The position numbers were made by a program, and so were the translations under genes. From Saccharophagus degradans 2-40 (GTDB taxonomy: Bacteria; Pseudomonadota; Gammaproteobacteria; Pseudomonadales; Cellvibrionaceae), in the NCBI RefSeq assembly GCF_000013665.1, contig NC_007912.1:4835684-4899683 (forward strand): a DNA stretch of 64,000 bases. Direction: 5' to 3'. The notes under the pieces were generated by a model. It saw only the letters and a list, made by a program, of their open reading frames with translations. It did not search any database and was not told where the DNA came from. Positions 9,841 to 19,298 of this stretch are shown here, in pieces; position 1 is the stretch's first letter, and every line of letters starts with the position of its first letter.

Positions 9841-11514
9841 TTATTGTACGTTGTAAATACTCAACTCGTGAATGGACCACCAGTGTGAGCTATCCGAGCC
9901 AGCCTGAGCTATAAGTACATAGCGAGCGGTCACGCTGGGGAAATCTATTACCGTTACTCCGCTACTATCTCCTGCACCGGTTGCCACTGGGCTGCCCCAA
10001 TTAGAACCATCGTTAGAGACATAAAGTTCATAATTGCGAGGGTGATCATCGTCACTCGCTGCGGAATCTAAAACAATACGGCTAAAGGTTTGCACAGTGC
10101 TCAGGTCAATTTCGAACGTCTGACCATCGCGCTGGGTCTGGCCCGTGGTCCATCGTGTAGACTGGTTATTATCTATGGCATTGCCAGCCGCGCTATTTCG
10201 CCTGTTCGCGGCTAGAGACCAGGGAGTGCTATCGAGTAGCTCTATAGTCGGTTGTGGGTTATCTGAAGGCTCACCAAAAATATTTAAGTTGTGTATAGAC
10301 CACCAATAGTGTCCGTCACCTCCCGTCTGCTCTATTTTAACGAAGCGAGCGCTTACTGGAGTAAATTCTATTGTTGTGGACGCGCTTACTGCAGCGCCAG
10401 AAGCGATAGCGCTCCCCCAGTTTGAGCCATCGTTCGATACATAAACGGCGTAACCCCGCGGATAGTCATTGGCACTGCCTGCTGAATCCAGCTCAATGGC
10501 CGCTAGCGTGTTGAGTTCTCCTAAATCTACCTCAAAACTCTGCCCTGCTCGTTGGCTTTGTGCTGTATCCCACCGCGTATTGGGTGAAGAGTCGATAGCG
10601 AATTCGGCTTCTGCGCCATTTACCGATGCAGAAACTGTCCAGTCACTTCTATCTAATGCCGGGTACTCTGGCTCTGGCGGAATTGGCCCAGAATTGAATA
10701 TGTTAAATTCATGAATGGACCACCAACGGTTAGATGAGCTGCCGGTTTGTAAAATTCTTAAGTAGCGAGTGGTAACAGTATCTAGCTCGATAGTTGTAGT
10801 GGAGCCGTTACCGGCTCCCGTCACCACTGGTACTCCCCAGTCGCTGCCATTTGATGAAATGTAAACCTCGTAAGCCCTTGGGTAATCTTCTGGGTTCTCG
10901 GTGGTAGCAAGTACTATTGAATCGAAAGTTAGCGCGTCTTGAAAATCAATATCAAAATACTGACCTGGCGATTGAAACACACCCGTCGCCCAGCGCGTAC
11001 TCGCCAAGCCATCAAGCGCCAGTTGCGCGCTACCAGAACCGTTTGAGGCACTCACTTCCCAAGCATCCCTATTAAGCCCGCCATCTGGCCATGGCCCGTA
11101 AACGCTAACCAAATCCCATTTAGGCCCAATCACATCACACCCTGCCGAGCCAATATCCACTCGGCCTGGGCACCCCGCTTCATCGGCAGCATCGTTGGCG
11201 GGCCCGTTACCACACTGAATGTCGTTAAATGGAATACGTCCATTCGTTGCCCCCTCACCAAGCACGGCTTTGATGTCGGTACATATATCGACAACGTTAA
11301 GCTCGCCAATGGGAGTAGGTGCTGTTTTGGCGCTTAGCCCATGATCATAATTACTGGAATTACAGTAGCAAACTCCATTCACAGAATAGCTGTCCTCCCA
11401 GTTGGGTGCTGGGTTCCACTGCGCGTAAGCCGAGCCCGAGACAACGCCCGCTAGGCCCAACAAGAACCCAGAAATAGAGCGGGTAAGATTTGGTTGAACA
11501 GAGATGTGTAGCAT
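9841..11514 (-). CDS. Secreted protein with three F5/8 type C (CBM32-like) domains
   Basis: A 557-residue exported protein with a signal peptide ending about residue 31 (SGSAYA-QWN). Residues 32-135 form a cysteine-rich N-terminal domain (CYCNSSNYDHG, DICTDIKAVLGEG, FNDIQCGNG) that I do not recognise. Three repeated discoidin-like modules follow at about 140-275, 285-415 and 424-557. Each has a TRW motif, an EVDLG or DIDF strand, DYPRGYAVYVSNDGSNWG and a closing WWSIHELNIF. Such modules bind galactose-containing or other polysaccharides. No catalytic module is evident unless the N-terminal domain is one. Confidence 0.85.
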   Translation of the reverse strand: MLHISVQPNLTRSISGFLLGLAGVVSGSAYAQWNPAPNWEDSYSVNGVCYCNSSNYDHGLSAKTAPTPIGELNVVDICTDIKAVLGEGATNGRIPFNDIQCGNGPANDAADEAGCPGRVDIGSAGCDVIGPKWDLVSVYGPWPDGGLNRDAWEVSASNGSGSAQLALDGLASTRWATGVFQSPGQYFDIDFQDALTFDSIVLATTENPEDYPRAYEVYISSNGSDWGVPVVTGAGNGSTTTIELDTVTTRYLRILQTGSSSNRWWSIHEFNIFNSGPIPPEPEYPALDRSDWTVSASVNGAEAEFAIDSSPNTRWDTAQSQRAGQSFEVDLGELNTLAAIELDSAGSANDYPRGYAVYVSNDGSNWGSAIASGAAVSASTTIEFTPVSARFVKIEQTGGDGHYWWSIHNLNIFGEPSDNPQPTIELLDSTPWSLAANRRNSAAGNAIDNNQSTRWTTGQTQRDGQTFEIDLSTVQTFSRIVLDSAASDDDHPRNYELYVSNDGSNWGSPVATGAGDSSGVTVIDFPSVTARYVLIAQAGSDSSHWWSIHELSIYNVQ

Positions 11515-11732
11515 TATTATTTGCCTCTTTAGAGTCGATGACGAATATGTTTTTCTGTGTCTTCATAAGCTCACTGCGCGACTATTGATCATATACACAT
11601 TAATTTCTGCAACGCTGTTCACGCTTGCCTCAAACAAAAATAACTTTGTTCAAATGTTAGAAGTTCAGCAACTTTTTAGCAGGCGCGTTAAAGAACATGT
11701 TGGAAACTATTTATTCTGTGCGTCTAAATTTA

Positions 11733-11760
11733 CTCGTTCCCAAGCTCCTGCGTGGGAACG
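11733..11760 (+). repeat. GPE-like palindromic repeat, copy 1
   Basis: This is a short imperfect palindrome whose core reads CGTTCCCAAGCTCCTGCG and whose right arm is CGTGGGAACG. It matches a dispersed palindrome common in many proteobacteria. An inverted copy lies about 500 bases downstream. Confidence 0.75.
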
Positions 11761-12256
11761 CCTACCCAACCTGCCACAATTCGTAGTCTTATTTGCGCCT
11801 CATTGGGTTTATGCAAAATCGTTAACGCTCTACTCCATACCTTACAACTTTCAATACAAGGTTGGGCTCTAGGTTTGTGCTTGTTTGGAATTAGCAAATC
11901 ACTGCTATCTTGTTCTACTAAGCAATGCGCTGAATAATGACATCGTCCGACTCACAAATGGACGGCAAAGAATTTCATTTAATATCTAGCTGAGCGAAAT
12001 TTGAGGGAAATTCTGCAGTAACTGGCGTTTTATAAAAATTTCATAAAGGTTGTTGCGCCTATTAATTTTGGTAAGAAGGGGGCGCCAGAATTAACTCAAT
12101 GATTGAGAGGATGTAGCAGAAAGTTGAACACATTCACCTAAGCCCAGTTAAGAAGGGTGATGCCGATTAAGCCGAGCATTGGCGTTATTCCAGCGCTATG
12201 TATTATACTGGTTCGGCTGGGTTTTTTTATGTTTACGCAGGTTGGTAGATTCGTAG

Positions 12257-12285
12257 GCATTCCCACGCGGGAGCGTGGGAACGAG
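12257..12285 (-). repeat. GPE-like palindromic repeat, copy 2
   Basis: The core TTCCCACGCGGGAGCGTGGG is followed by AACGAG. It is the reverse-oriented relative of the element at 11733-11760. Confidence 0.75.
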
Positions 12286-12533
12286 GGTTTTTATTCTTTG
12301 AGAATATAAGCGGGGATTATTTGGTACTACGCCCTGCTACTGCTAGGACATACATATTTTTTATCTGTCCAAACCCAAAGAATATGGCAGATATTTTTTG
12401 AAGCTGTGATGGGTATTGCCATTATCAGCGTGGAATTAGGGTGATGTGAAAGCAGGTAATCGTAAAAGTAAAAATTTATATACGCCAAACCAACCACATC
12501 CAAACCTAATTCAATTTTCCTTCTACAAACCAA

Positions 12534-13565
12534 TTACAAAGGCATATACACACCGGTTTTAATGGGCTTTTCCATGCTCGCTAATTTTTTGGCTTTAATA
12601 TTTAAACTCTGTAGTAAAAGCTGAAAAGCACTAATAGGGTCTACAAGCTCTTTATTGTTATGCTCAAATCCCTCTATTACCAGCTCTTGTGCATCTGTAA
12701 GCTCACCAGCTAGGTCATATACTCCAGAGATCAATTCATCAACCCCCATTTTTTCGTTTATATATACAAGCTTATCTCTTATTTTTTCCCACTGACTTGC
12801 ACTTAAGCCCGATCTTTCAGCAAACCGTCTACGCGCTTTATTTACGTGTACCTCTATAGAATATTTTTTCCCGTATTCTATTAGGTCACACATTAATTCA
12901 TCGTTCACATCTACCCCAACAGCGGCTAGTGTCTGCTGTGTTTTCTCACTGGTCAGTTGCTCCTCACGCCAGCCCCATTCGGCAATATCCTCATAGCATT
13001 CCAGAAAGAACTCCTTTGGGTCATTAATTTTTTGAAGCTTGCCACCTTCTGGGATATTCGCTTTAAGCGCTTTCACCAAGCCTAATATAGAATCAGATTG
13101 CACATAAGAGATATTATGCCCTGCAGGGCGACTTTCGTATTCAGCGTGAGGGTTTGAAGTAACACATACACTTCCAGACGCAAGCTTGCAGCCAACCTCA
13201 TAAAAAAACGAGACATTGTTTTTGTCTTGCTCTGAAGCTGCCTCATAAATCACAGCCATAGCCTGGCCTTTAATATTCCAAATAGAGAGCTTAACAATTG
13301 CGCTGCCCATATAGACACAAAAATAACCTGTGTGGCCCGCCCCTATTTTTTTAAGCTCCGCCTCCATAAAGCCGAGCCGTTCTTTCTCTTTCCAGTCATC
13401 AACAACCGCGGGCTCCAACTCCATATCCTGAGCGGGTAACACAGACATAGCCACTACGGTATCCGTGTTCGCCTGTCGTTTTACAAACCGGTATATTTTC
13501 CAACCGTAAAACGCCACCACAACCAGTACCAACAAGAATATAACACCGAGTATTTGCAAAAACAT
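12534..13565 (-). CDS. Membrane-anchored protein of unknown function
   Basis: A protein of 343 residues beginning MFLQILGVIFLLVLVVVAFYG, a single N-terminal transmembrane helix followed by a basic stop-transfer (KIYRFVKRQ). The remaining soluble part, expected in the cytoplasm, has no motif I recognise. The ATG at 13565 is preferred over a TTG six codons upstream because the AGGGAG before it is a suitable ribosome site. The next two minus-strand genes also encode envelope-targeted unknowns. Confidence 0.7.
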   Translation of the reverse strand: MFLQILGVIFLLVLVVVAFYGWKIYRFVKRQANTDTVVAMSVLPAQDMELEPAVVDDWKEKERLGFMEAELKKIGAGHTGYFCVYMGSAIVKLSIWNIKGQAMAVIYEAASEQDKNNVSFFYEVGCKLASGSVCVTSNPHAEYESRPAGHNISYVQSDSILGLVKALKANIPEGGKLQKINDPKEFFLECYEDIAEWGWREEQLTSEKTQQTLAAVGVDVNDELMCDLIEYGKKYSIEVHVNKARRRFAERSGLSASQWEKIRDKLVYINEKMGVDELISGVYDLAGELTDAQELVIEGFEHNNKELVDPISAFQLLLQSLNIKAKKLASMEKPIKTGVYMPL

Positions 13566-13706
13566 AAAACTCCCTAACAACAAAAATAATCCATAGGATT
13601 CAATTAGAAGTAATTTAAATAATTTTTAATATAGATACAAAGCCAGCTAACGCTAGCCTCTAACTGGAAGGTTAAACATCCAAGCAGTCACTTAAATAAG
13701 CACAAT

Positions 13707-13723
13707 GGTGGGCACCGCCCACC
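13707..13723. repeat. 17-bp dispersed palindrome, copy 1
   Basis: GGTGGGCACCGCCCACC lies between two minus-strand genes. Near-identical palindromes occur at 26286-26302 and 30887-30903, also between genes. Confidence 0.7.
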
Positions 13724-13812
13724 TGAACATAACTTTAAAATAGCACGCTTTCTAATTCAGTACCTACCGAGCTACATTTTAACGCTTGGTGACACTCGCT
13801 ATTAGCTACAAC

Positions 13813-14544
13813 TTAGTAATCTGGCGAAAAGAATGAACTAATATTGCTTGGAATTATGTGGTAACTATATGGGATATACATAGCCAACTGTACTGGACCA
13901 ACCCTAACCCACTGCACCGGCTGATCCAAACCTTGCATAATTACGCGATAATCTTTACCTAACGCAGATGTCGTAGTATTTACATCTTTAGCGACCAACT
14001 CTATTATATTGCTTCTATACTGATGAGGGTTAACCACGCTAACATCAGGCTCATCATATGCAATTAATTCCGTGCGCCCTTCAACGGGTACGGACTCTGT
14101 AAAAGCGGTAAGTTTTGCTAGCAGCTTCTCTGGGCTTTCTAAATTCTTGGGTATATTCGTTTTAGCCCGTACTTTTACTTGGCTTGTATCTGGCCTGTCA
14201 CCAGATACAATTTCTATAGAAGAATCTACAGATACTAATGGCAGAACAAAGCCATTTTTAACGATGCTCAACTCAATATCCTTTTGCGCTTTGGCTATGG
14301 ATAGTGCGTTTTGTAGAGTTTTTAATATTTCCTTTTCCCTTATCTCCTCGTTTCTTGAATCATTTAATACTGTAACTTCAAGAAGCAAGAAGTCTGCCTG
14401 CCTTCTGAATACCACACCGGGCAGCTCATCACCAGAGGCGCGCATTCCAGTAACAATCACCTCCTCAACGGCTTGTGCCACCGCCAAGGAACCAACAAAT
14501 AATGAAAGCATCGACAAAATTACACAACAAATAGTATTCCTCAA
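13813..14544 (-). CDS. Exported protein of unknown function with TonB-receptor-like N-terminus
   Basis: A 243-residue protein with a signal peptide (cleavage probably after SLAVAQA) and a mature N-terminus VEEVIVTGMRASGDE, which resembles the TonB-box region of TonB-dependent receptors. The rest is far too short for a receptor barrel. The middle part (SIAKAQKDIELSIV, VEIVSGDRPDTSQV-like) resembles periplasmic SIMPL-type domains only loosely. The start is a TTG with AAGGAG seven bases upstream. The function is unknown. Confidence 0.7.
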   Translation of the reverse strand: MRNTICCVILSMLSLFVGSLAVAQAVEEVIVTGMRASGDELPGVVFRRQADFLLLEVTVLNDSRNEEIREKEILKTLQNALSIAKAQKDIELSIVKNGFVLPLVSVDSSIEIVSGDRPDTSQVKVRAKTNIPKNLESPEKLLAKLTAFTESVPVEGRTELIAYDEPDVSVVNPHQYRSNIIELVAKDVNTTTSALGKDYRVIMQGLDQPVQWVRVGPVQLAMYIPYSYHIIPSNISSFFSPDY

Positions 14545-14624
14545 AACCGACTCCTTATAAATTCAAACACCACATAAACAACAGAAAGATAGCGAATTAT
14601 TTTCGTTGCCATCCTTTGCTAGAG

Positions 14625-15497
14625 CTAAAACCGAGACCACTTACCGTCTAGATACTTATAACCAAAGGGCGATATAGCATAACCAAGTTCCCTGTACCCT
14701 CGGGCAGCAATGCTCGACGCCATGTCAATAGCTTTCGAATCGTTTGAACCAACAATAAGCACAACATTTCTAGCGGGAATAAACACTACAGGTTCACCAT
14801 CAATTTCGAGAGTTAAGCGTTTTAAGTAGCCAAACCCCATAAGAATAGAGGCTTCATAATTTTCATCCGCGAAAAAGAGGTATGCTCGGCCATTTCCTTT
14901 AGTATCAATTTCACGTAATTGTGCTTCAATTTTAAAGTAGTAGCTCTCAATATTTTTACTGGCAATATCTCGAATAGAATCCTTTATACCGTGTTTTTCA
15001 ACCTCTTTAGGCGATACAAAACGCATACTATCAGCAGAATCAAACACATACATTAAGTATAGGTCTTCATTTAATTTCTCGTAAAAAAGTGGAATATCAT
15101 CTTTATCGTATCCTGCTTCTTTAAGTTGCGCTATAGACGATTCAATGTAGGTATATGGTTTTATGACAGGCAGTATGCTTTTTACATCACTATTAGACAA
15201 AGTTTTTTTCTGGTTTTTTATCGACTCTAGTTGATCATTAAAAATAAGTTTAATATCCCGACCTCCTGATAAGTAAACGTCGTAGGCATTATCTAAGTAT
15301 ATATTTAATTCGTAGCCCTCCATGCCGCCTGCATGTAGATGAAGATCACCTACAACGCTAAATTCTGAATCCTTAACCTTCTCTTCCAGGTACCGATTAA
15401 ATTCCAACGTAAATTCATGCTTAGATATAAGTGGCTTACCGGCATATACACACACCGGTAGTAATAGCGCCAACACCAAAACTATTTTTATTCTCAT
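14625..15497 (-). CDS. Exported protein of unknown function
   Basis: A 290-residue protein with a signal peptide (MRIKIVLVLALLLPVCVYA-GKP) and a strong ribosome site (GAGGAAAGG). The mature part is mixed alpha/beta, with charged segments and a hydrophobic strand VVFIPARNVVLIVGS near the C-terminus. No family is recognised. It may be co-transcribed with the adjacent minus-strand genes. Confidence 0.7.
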   Translation of the reverse strand: MRIKIVLVLALLLPVCVYAGKPLISKHEFTLEFNRYLEEKVKDSEFSVVGDLHLHAGGMEGYELNIYLDNAYDVYLSGGRDIKLIFNDQLESIKNQKKTLSNSDVKSILPVIKPYTYIESSIAQLKEAGYDKDDIPLFYEKLNEDLYLMYVFDSADSMRFVSPKEVEKHGIKDSIRDIASKNIESYYFKIEAQLREIDTKGNGRAYLFFADENYEASILMGFGYLKRLTLEIDGEPVVFIPARNVVLIVGSNDSKAIDMASSIAARGYRELGYAISPFGYKYLDGKWSRF

Positions 15498-15569
15498 CCT
15501 TTCCTCAATGCCTCCAATTAAAGCCCTAAAGCCAAACTAAACAACTATTACGTTAACTATTAATATACG

Positions 15570-16382
15570 CTACCAATGGCGCACCACTTTACCAACCATG
15601 TTCGCTTCAGGCACCATTCCCCAAAGGCGGCTATCCCGCGAATTATTTCAGTTATCACCCATCACAAAATAGTGTCCAGGCGGCACTAAAACTTCGTAAT
15701 TCCTATATCGAAATGGAGGGCCTAAATATTTCACGGTGTAATGTTGCTCACCAATTGATTCAGAAAATAAGCCAGCCTCTACTTCTTTCGAGACGATTTC
15801 GCCATTTATTGTCAAATTAGCACCATCTAATCGAACCTCATCGCCAGGTATTCCGATTATTCTTTCAATATATATGCGAGTTTCGCCAGGCGGATAAAGT
15901 GCAACTATTTCTCCTGATTTGGGTTTATTGTTAGGGTTATCTGAGCGGAATAAGCTCACACCCCAGGTTCCATAATTCCCATAACCAGACTTCTTCACCA
16001 GAATATAGTCACCAGGCATTAACGTAGGCGACATGGATTCAGAGGGTATACTGAAAGGCTCATATAAAAATGAACGCGCAGCAAAGCTAAGTAATGCTAC
16101 CGCAAGGGGGATAGTTAGCGCACCCCACCAATAATTATAAAACTTGTGTTTAACCACATTGGTTTCGCTTTGCGCAATCCTTAATGCATGTACTGTAGCT
16201 ACGATGGCTAAGACCAACCCCAGCCCGCCTAATCCAAAATAACGCTGGGCGTAGTAATCACCTACTGCCGTAACAATAAGCACCAAAAGGTAAATTAACG
16301 CTAACCAGCCCCGTGATAAATACAGGAAAGCCAGTGGAGGAATAAAAAAGGCCAAACAACCTACAAATATTTTCCTTAACAC
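15570..16382 (-). pseudogene. Signal peptidase I-like gene, interrupted by in-frame TGA and lacking the catalytic lysine
   Basis: The frame starts at a GTG (16382) with AAAAGGAC upstream and encodes three or four N-terminal helices. The signal peptidase I core follows: box B PSESMSPTLMPGDYILVKK with nucleophile S116. Two key features are broken. The general-base lysine of box D (normally YIKR.IG.PGD) is E173 in YIERIIGIPGD. A TGA at 15648-15650 stops the protein directly after VMGDN. Beyond it the frame continues NNSRDSRLWGMVPEANMVGK and ends at TAG 15570-15572, so the arginine codon of box E (probably CGA) has become TGA. Neighbours are unknown envelope proteins. Confidence 0.85.
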
Positions 16383-16596
16383 TTTATGTCCTTTTAGGCT
16401 TGAACGTTTATTTATGGCCGCTTTTTAATATGCCTTTTTGCTGCTATGTTCCATTCGAGTTGTTTAACAAAGTCCCCTCCGACGTTTACGAAAGGGGATA
16501 AACTAATCCTATATGCAGAAGCAGCCGTAGTCCCGCAAAAGCTTGCCCCTTACTTATTTGAGGTGATTCAGAAAGTAAGCAGAGCGTCAATACTCG

Positions 16597-16998
16597 TCAC
16601 TCTGGCAGAGTATCAAACTTTGGTAGCAAATCTAATTCTTTAACCCAACCAGCTTTGCTAGATGTAAATATATTAGCCGTTGGCGATATTTTAATATCTG
16701 TATCTAAACAACCCGCTGGCACGGCGAGCATGCCAGCATCGTGAGTACTTGGTAGCGCCGAACCACAACACCCACAAAAAGCTTTTTTGTGGCGGGTACC
16801 AGGCAGGGTAAACGTAACCACCTCTTCAGCCCCAGCCAACCAAACTAGCTTAGCTGATTGTGCAAATAAATTTGCCGCGTGAGCGGAACCAGTATCCTTC
16901 TGGCAGTACCTACAGTGGCACAGAAAAAAGCTCTCGAACTCGCCTTGTACTTCAAACTTAACACCACCGCAAAGGCAAGAACCCAAATATTCGGCCAT
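16597..16998 (-). CDS. GFA/CENP-V family zinc protein
   Basis: A 133-residue protein of the glutathione-dependent formaldehyde-activating (GFA) superfamily. The zinc-binding cysteines are in place: GSCLCGGVKFEV (two), CHCRYCQKDTGSAHAANLF (three) and FCGCCGSALPS (three). Most members have no proven activity. It is a monocistronic-looking gene on the minus strand. Confidence 0.9.
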   Translation of the reverse strand: MAEYLGSCLCGGVKFEVQGEFESFFLCHCRYCQKDTGSAHAANLFAQSAKLVWLAGAEEVVTFTLPGTRHKKAFCGCCGSALPSTHDAGMLAVPAGCLDTDIKISPTANIFTSSKAGWVKELDLLPKFDTLPE

Positions 16999-16999
16999 A

Positions 17000-17816
17000 A
17001 GCCCTCCGATTCAAAAGTTGTAAACACAGCATTTCGCCCATGACCGGGGCGAGAAATTCAGAGGTCCAGCACGCTATACGCACCATAGCTTTAAAAATAT
17101 TTTCTCCCTTTTACAAAGGAGGCTAGAACGATAATAGCGATACACAGGCGATCTGTGAAGCAGTGAATTACCCGTATAGCCTCCCCTTACTACAGCTAAA
17201 ACGACTAGGGGAAATCAAACCCATCTAAAGCCGGATGGATTTAGCTTTTTTAAACCCACCGAACCTGTCTTTTTACCTCGTAGCTCGCGCAAAAAATCAC
17301 CCTTCACATTTACAATGCCGCACAAACAAATATGAGTATAAAGTTTCTCAACGCATTAAAGGGGGCTTGCAGACGGGCAGATTAGAACTGAACTTAGACT
17401 TATAAAAAACTTCTTCAACAGAACCTTCTACCATAGTAGCTACGAGATCCCAACTAACTTTGGCTTCTATTGTCAGGATAAATTAAAAATCGCCACCAAA
17501 AGTAATGAGCTAAAGGGTCTATTTATAGTAAAAAAACCCAATAATATACTTACAGGAAAAGATAAAACATGCTCTATTTGGCCCGTTTCACTTTAGTTCA
17601 CCAAGGCGAAATTATAAGAATTTATCTTTATTAATTCAGATTAGTTATACGTTATTTAATCTAGAATGTTATTTTTTATTAAGGCAAAGCCATATAAAAA
17701 CGTAACTAACAGAGCCTACTTCGCCAGTTTTATGGTAATTTTTTTGAAACCCGCTCTGCCCTTTTACCTAAATATTTGCATGTACTTTGCAACGAGCACC
17801 GCACAACACCGCCGTA
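17000..17816. other. Non-coding stretch of about 800 bases
   Basis: I see no gene, RNA or repeat that can be supported. The composition is AT-rich toward the right end. Confidence 0.4.
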
Positions 17817-18413
17817 TTATTTGGTAAAAACAATCAAAGAAGTCATATGTGGATACTCCTGAAAAAGCCAAGGGCTCCCCGGAGAAAAAGTACTTTCCTC
17901 TAGCGAAAATACATCAGCAGACAGCCGAGGCATGAAATACATCTGATGGGGAGGAAATGAAATCAACTCACCAGACTCCTCAAGATAAGCCCGATTATTT
18001 GCGGACATCATGTATACCAAAGACCCTGCTACTGCGGTAGGCAATTCATTCGCTTCGAATTTTTTAGCTATTTCATCCATCACTCGCTTTGTGCTCACAC
18101 CGGCGTATAGGCGAGCAGTGTGATATTCAAATGTAGGCAACACAGTCTCCACGGCTTGTTCATTCAAACAAGCAGGTTCAAAACGTCCATTTGGGTTGCG
18201 CATTACTAAACAAGTAAAATTATTACTGCCCTTTTTTATTGTCTTAAAAATTCCGTCACGAAATATGACGAATGACGCTGAATCTGTAATGTGTTTTGGT
18301 GCGGCTTCACTCGCATAAGCAATCTCTTGCTTTTCTTCGTCTGTAATAGCGTCAACCATAACCGCTAATGAAGCCAAACCAATTACCGATATAATTTTAA
18401 GGATTATTTTCAT
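17817..18413 (-). CDS. Exported protein of unknown function
   Basis: A 198-residue protein starting MKIILKIISVIGLASLAVMVDA, a signal peptide. The frame is open for 86 codons upstream, but the ATG at 18413 has AGGAG about nine bases before it and gives a proper signal sequence. The mature part includes FTCLVMRNPNGRFEPACLN, YAGVSTKRVMDEIAKKFE and PHQMYFMPRLSADVF. Similar short exported proteins exist in other bacteria, but no function is known to me. Confidence 0.7.
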   Translation of the reverse strand: MKIILKIISVIGLASLAVMVDAITDEEKQEIAYASEAAPKHITDSASFVIFRDGIFKTIKKGSNNFTCLVMRNPNGRFEPACLNEQAVETVLPTFEYHTARLYAGVSTKRVMDEIAKKFEANELPTAVAGSLVYMMSANNRAYLEESGELISFPPHQMYFMPRLSADVFSLEESTFSPGSPWLFQEYPHMTSLIVFTK

Positions 18414-19298
18414 TGCACTTTTCTCCTGTGTATTAGCTTCATTTGATTTTAGCTGGACTATCCATAAAAAAGTTGAGGTGTTCGATGTGTTATTGCTGTC
18501 AAACGGTGACTGTGAGCAGCCACAGGCACCTAATTTAAACATATGCCTGTTATTAAAAATACATTTCTTCTCATGACGCACTCTCCATTTTTTGTTGTAA
18601 ATAGAGTGCTTAACGCAGGGGCCGGAGTGAAAGCGAGCGCTTTGAGGGAGATAGGTGGACTCCCTCACCAATACTAAAGCGGGTTGATATTGTAGATCTC
18701 ACAAAGAATAGAGTGCATAGCGAAAAACACTGTCACCGGCATTGATCTAGCAAAATCTGATATTCAAGTTTACGCTTGCAAACACAAGCGAGTACAGCCC
18801 AATAAGGATATGACGCCAAATTCATCCTCATCAAGCTTGCGAACTCAAAAGCAACGTTGATTGTATTCGAAGCCAGCGGTACTTCCAACTACTGAAAGCT
18901 AGGTACGTTCAGCCATGGGCATGATGCGCTACAAATATCAGCCGAGCTGGTTTCTAGCGTAAGGCAGAAGCCAAAAAAAGATAATAAGACGTTCACGCAA
19001 TAACCCAATTGACTAAAGCGGCGAATATCAAGCCTAATCGAAGGTGCCGAAAATGGATTTTTCGACTTGTTGCGTAAAGTGTTATGCGCATTTGGCGACG
19101 TTTGTACTCGTTCTGACTTACTTAATTTAGTCCATCTTTTCCGGCAGGTTTAAATTAACGCTTGCACTTACTTGTCGATACGGAGCTGTTTGATAGCTTT
19201 TTCATATCATGGCGGTTATGGTTTCTCTACTACTATAGTGAGCAGACAGTTGTTGCACGCTCAAGCAACCAACCGCACGCACACGAGCACATATAACT
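18414..19298. other. Stretch with a decayed transposase only
   Basis: No intact gene is seen. The central part (about 18724-18990) holds the remnant of an IS110-family transposase, described separately. The rest shows no supported feature. Confidence 0.5.
18724..18999 (+). pseudogene. Decayed IS110/IS1111-family transposase, N-terminal fragment
   Basis: Reading the plus strand in two frames gives the conserved N-terminus of IS110-type DEDD transposases: NTVTGIDLAKSDIQVYACK, then after a stop and frame change IVFEASGTSNY, a stop in place of W, KLGTFSHGHDALQISAELVSSVRQK and PKKDN. At least three stops or shifts break it and the catalytic C-terminal part is not found. It lies beside the left end of the cassette-like array. 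Confidence 0.7.

Larger units (their letters stand above)
11515..12533. other. One-kilobase region without genes, framed by inverted repeats
   Basis: No gene is supported in this stretch. It carries two GPE-like palindromes in opposite orientation (11733-11760 and 12257-12285) whose similarity continues inward (GCCTACCCAACCTGC and its relaxed complement near 12240). Between them, around 12155-12230, AAGCCGAG pairs with TTCGGCT and is followed by GGGTTTTTTT, which looks like the 3' end of a transcript on the plus strand. No RNA family is recognised. Confidence 0.45.

Noticed and set aside
11504-11937. Plus-strand frames running through the GPE-like repeat
   Set aside because: Composition looks non-coding, and part of the translation derives from the repeat itself.
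12327-12533. 68-codon minus-strand frame just after the membrane-anchored protein gene
   Set aside because: No ribosome site, no motif, and it abuts the stop of the real gene only by chance.
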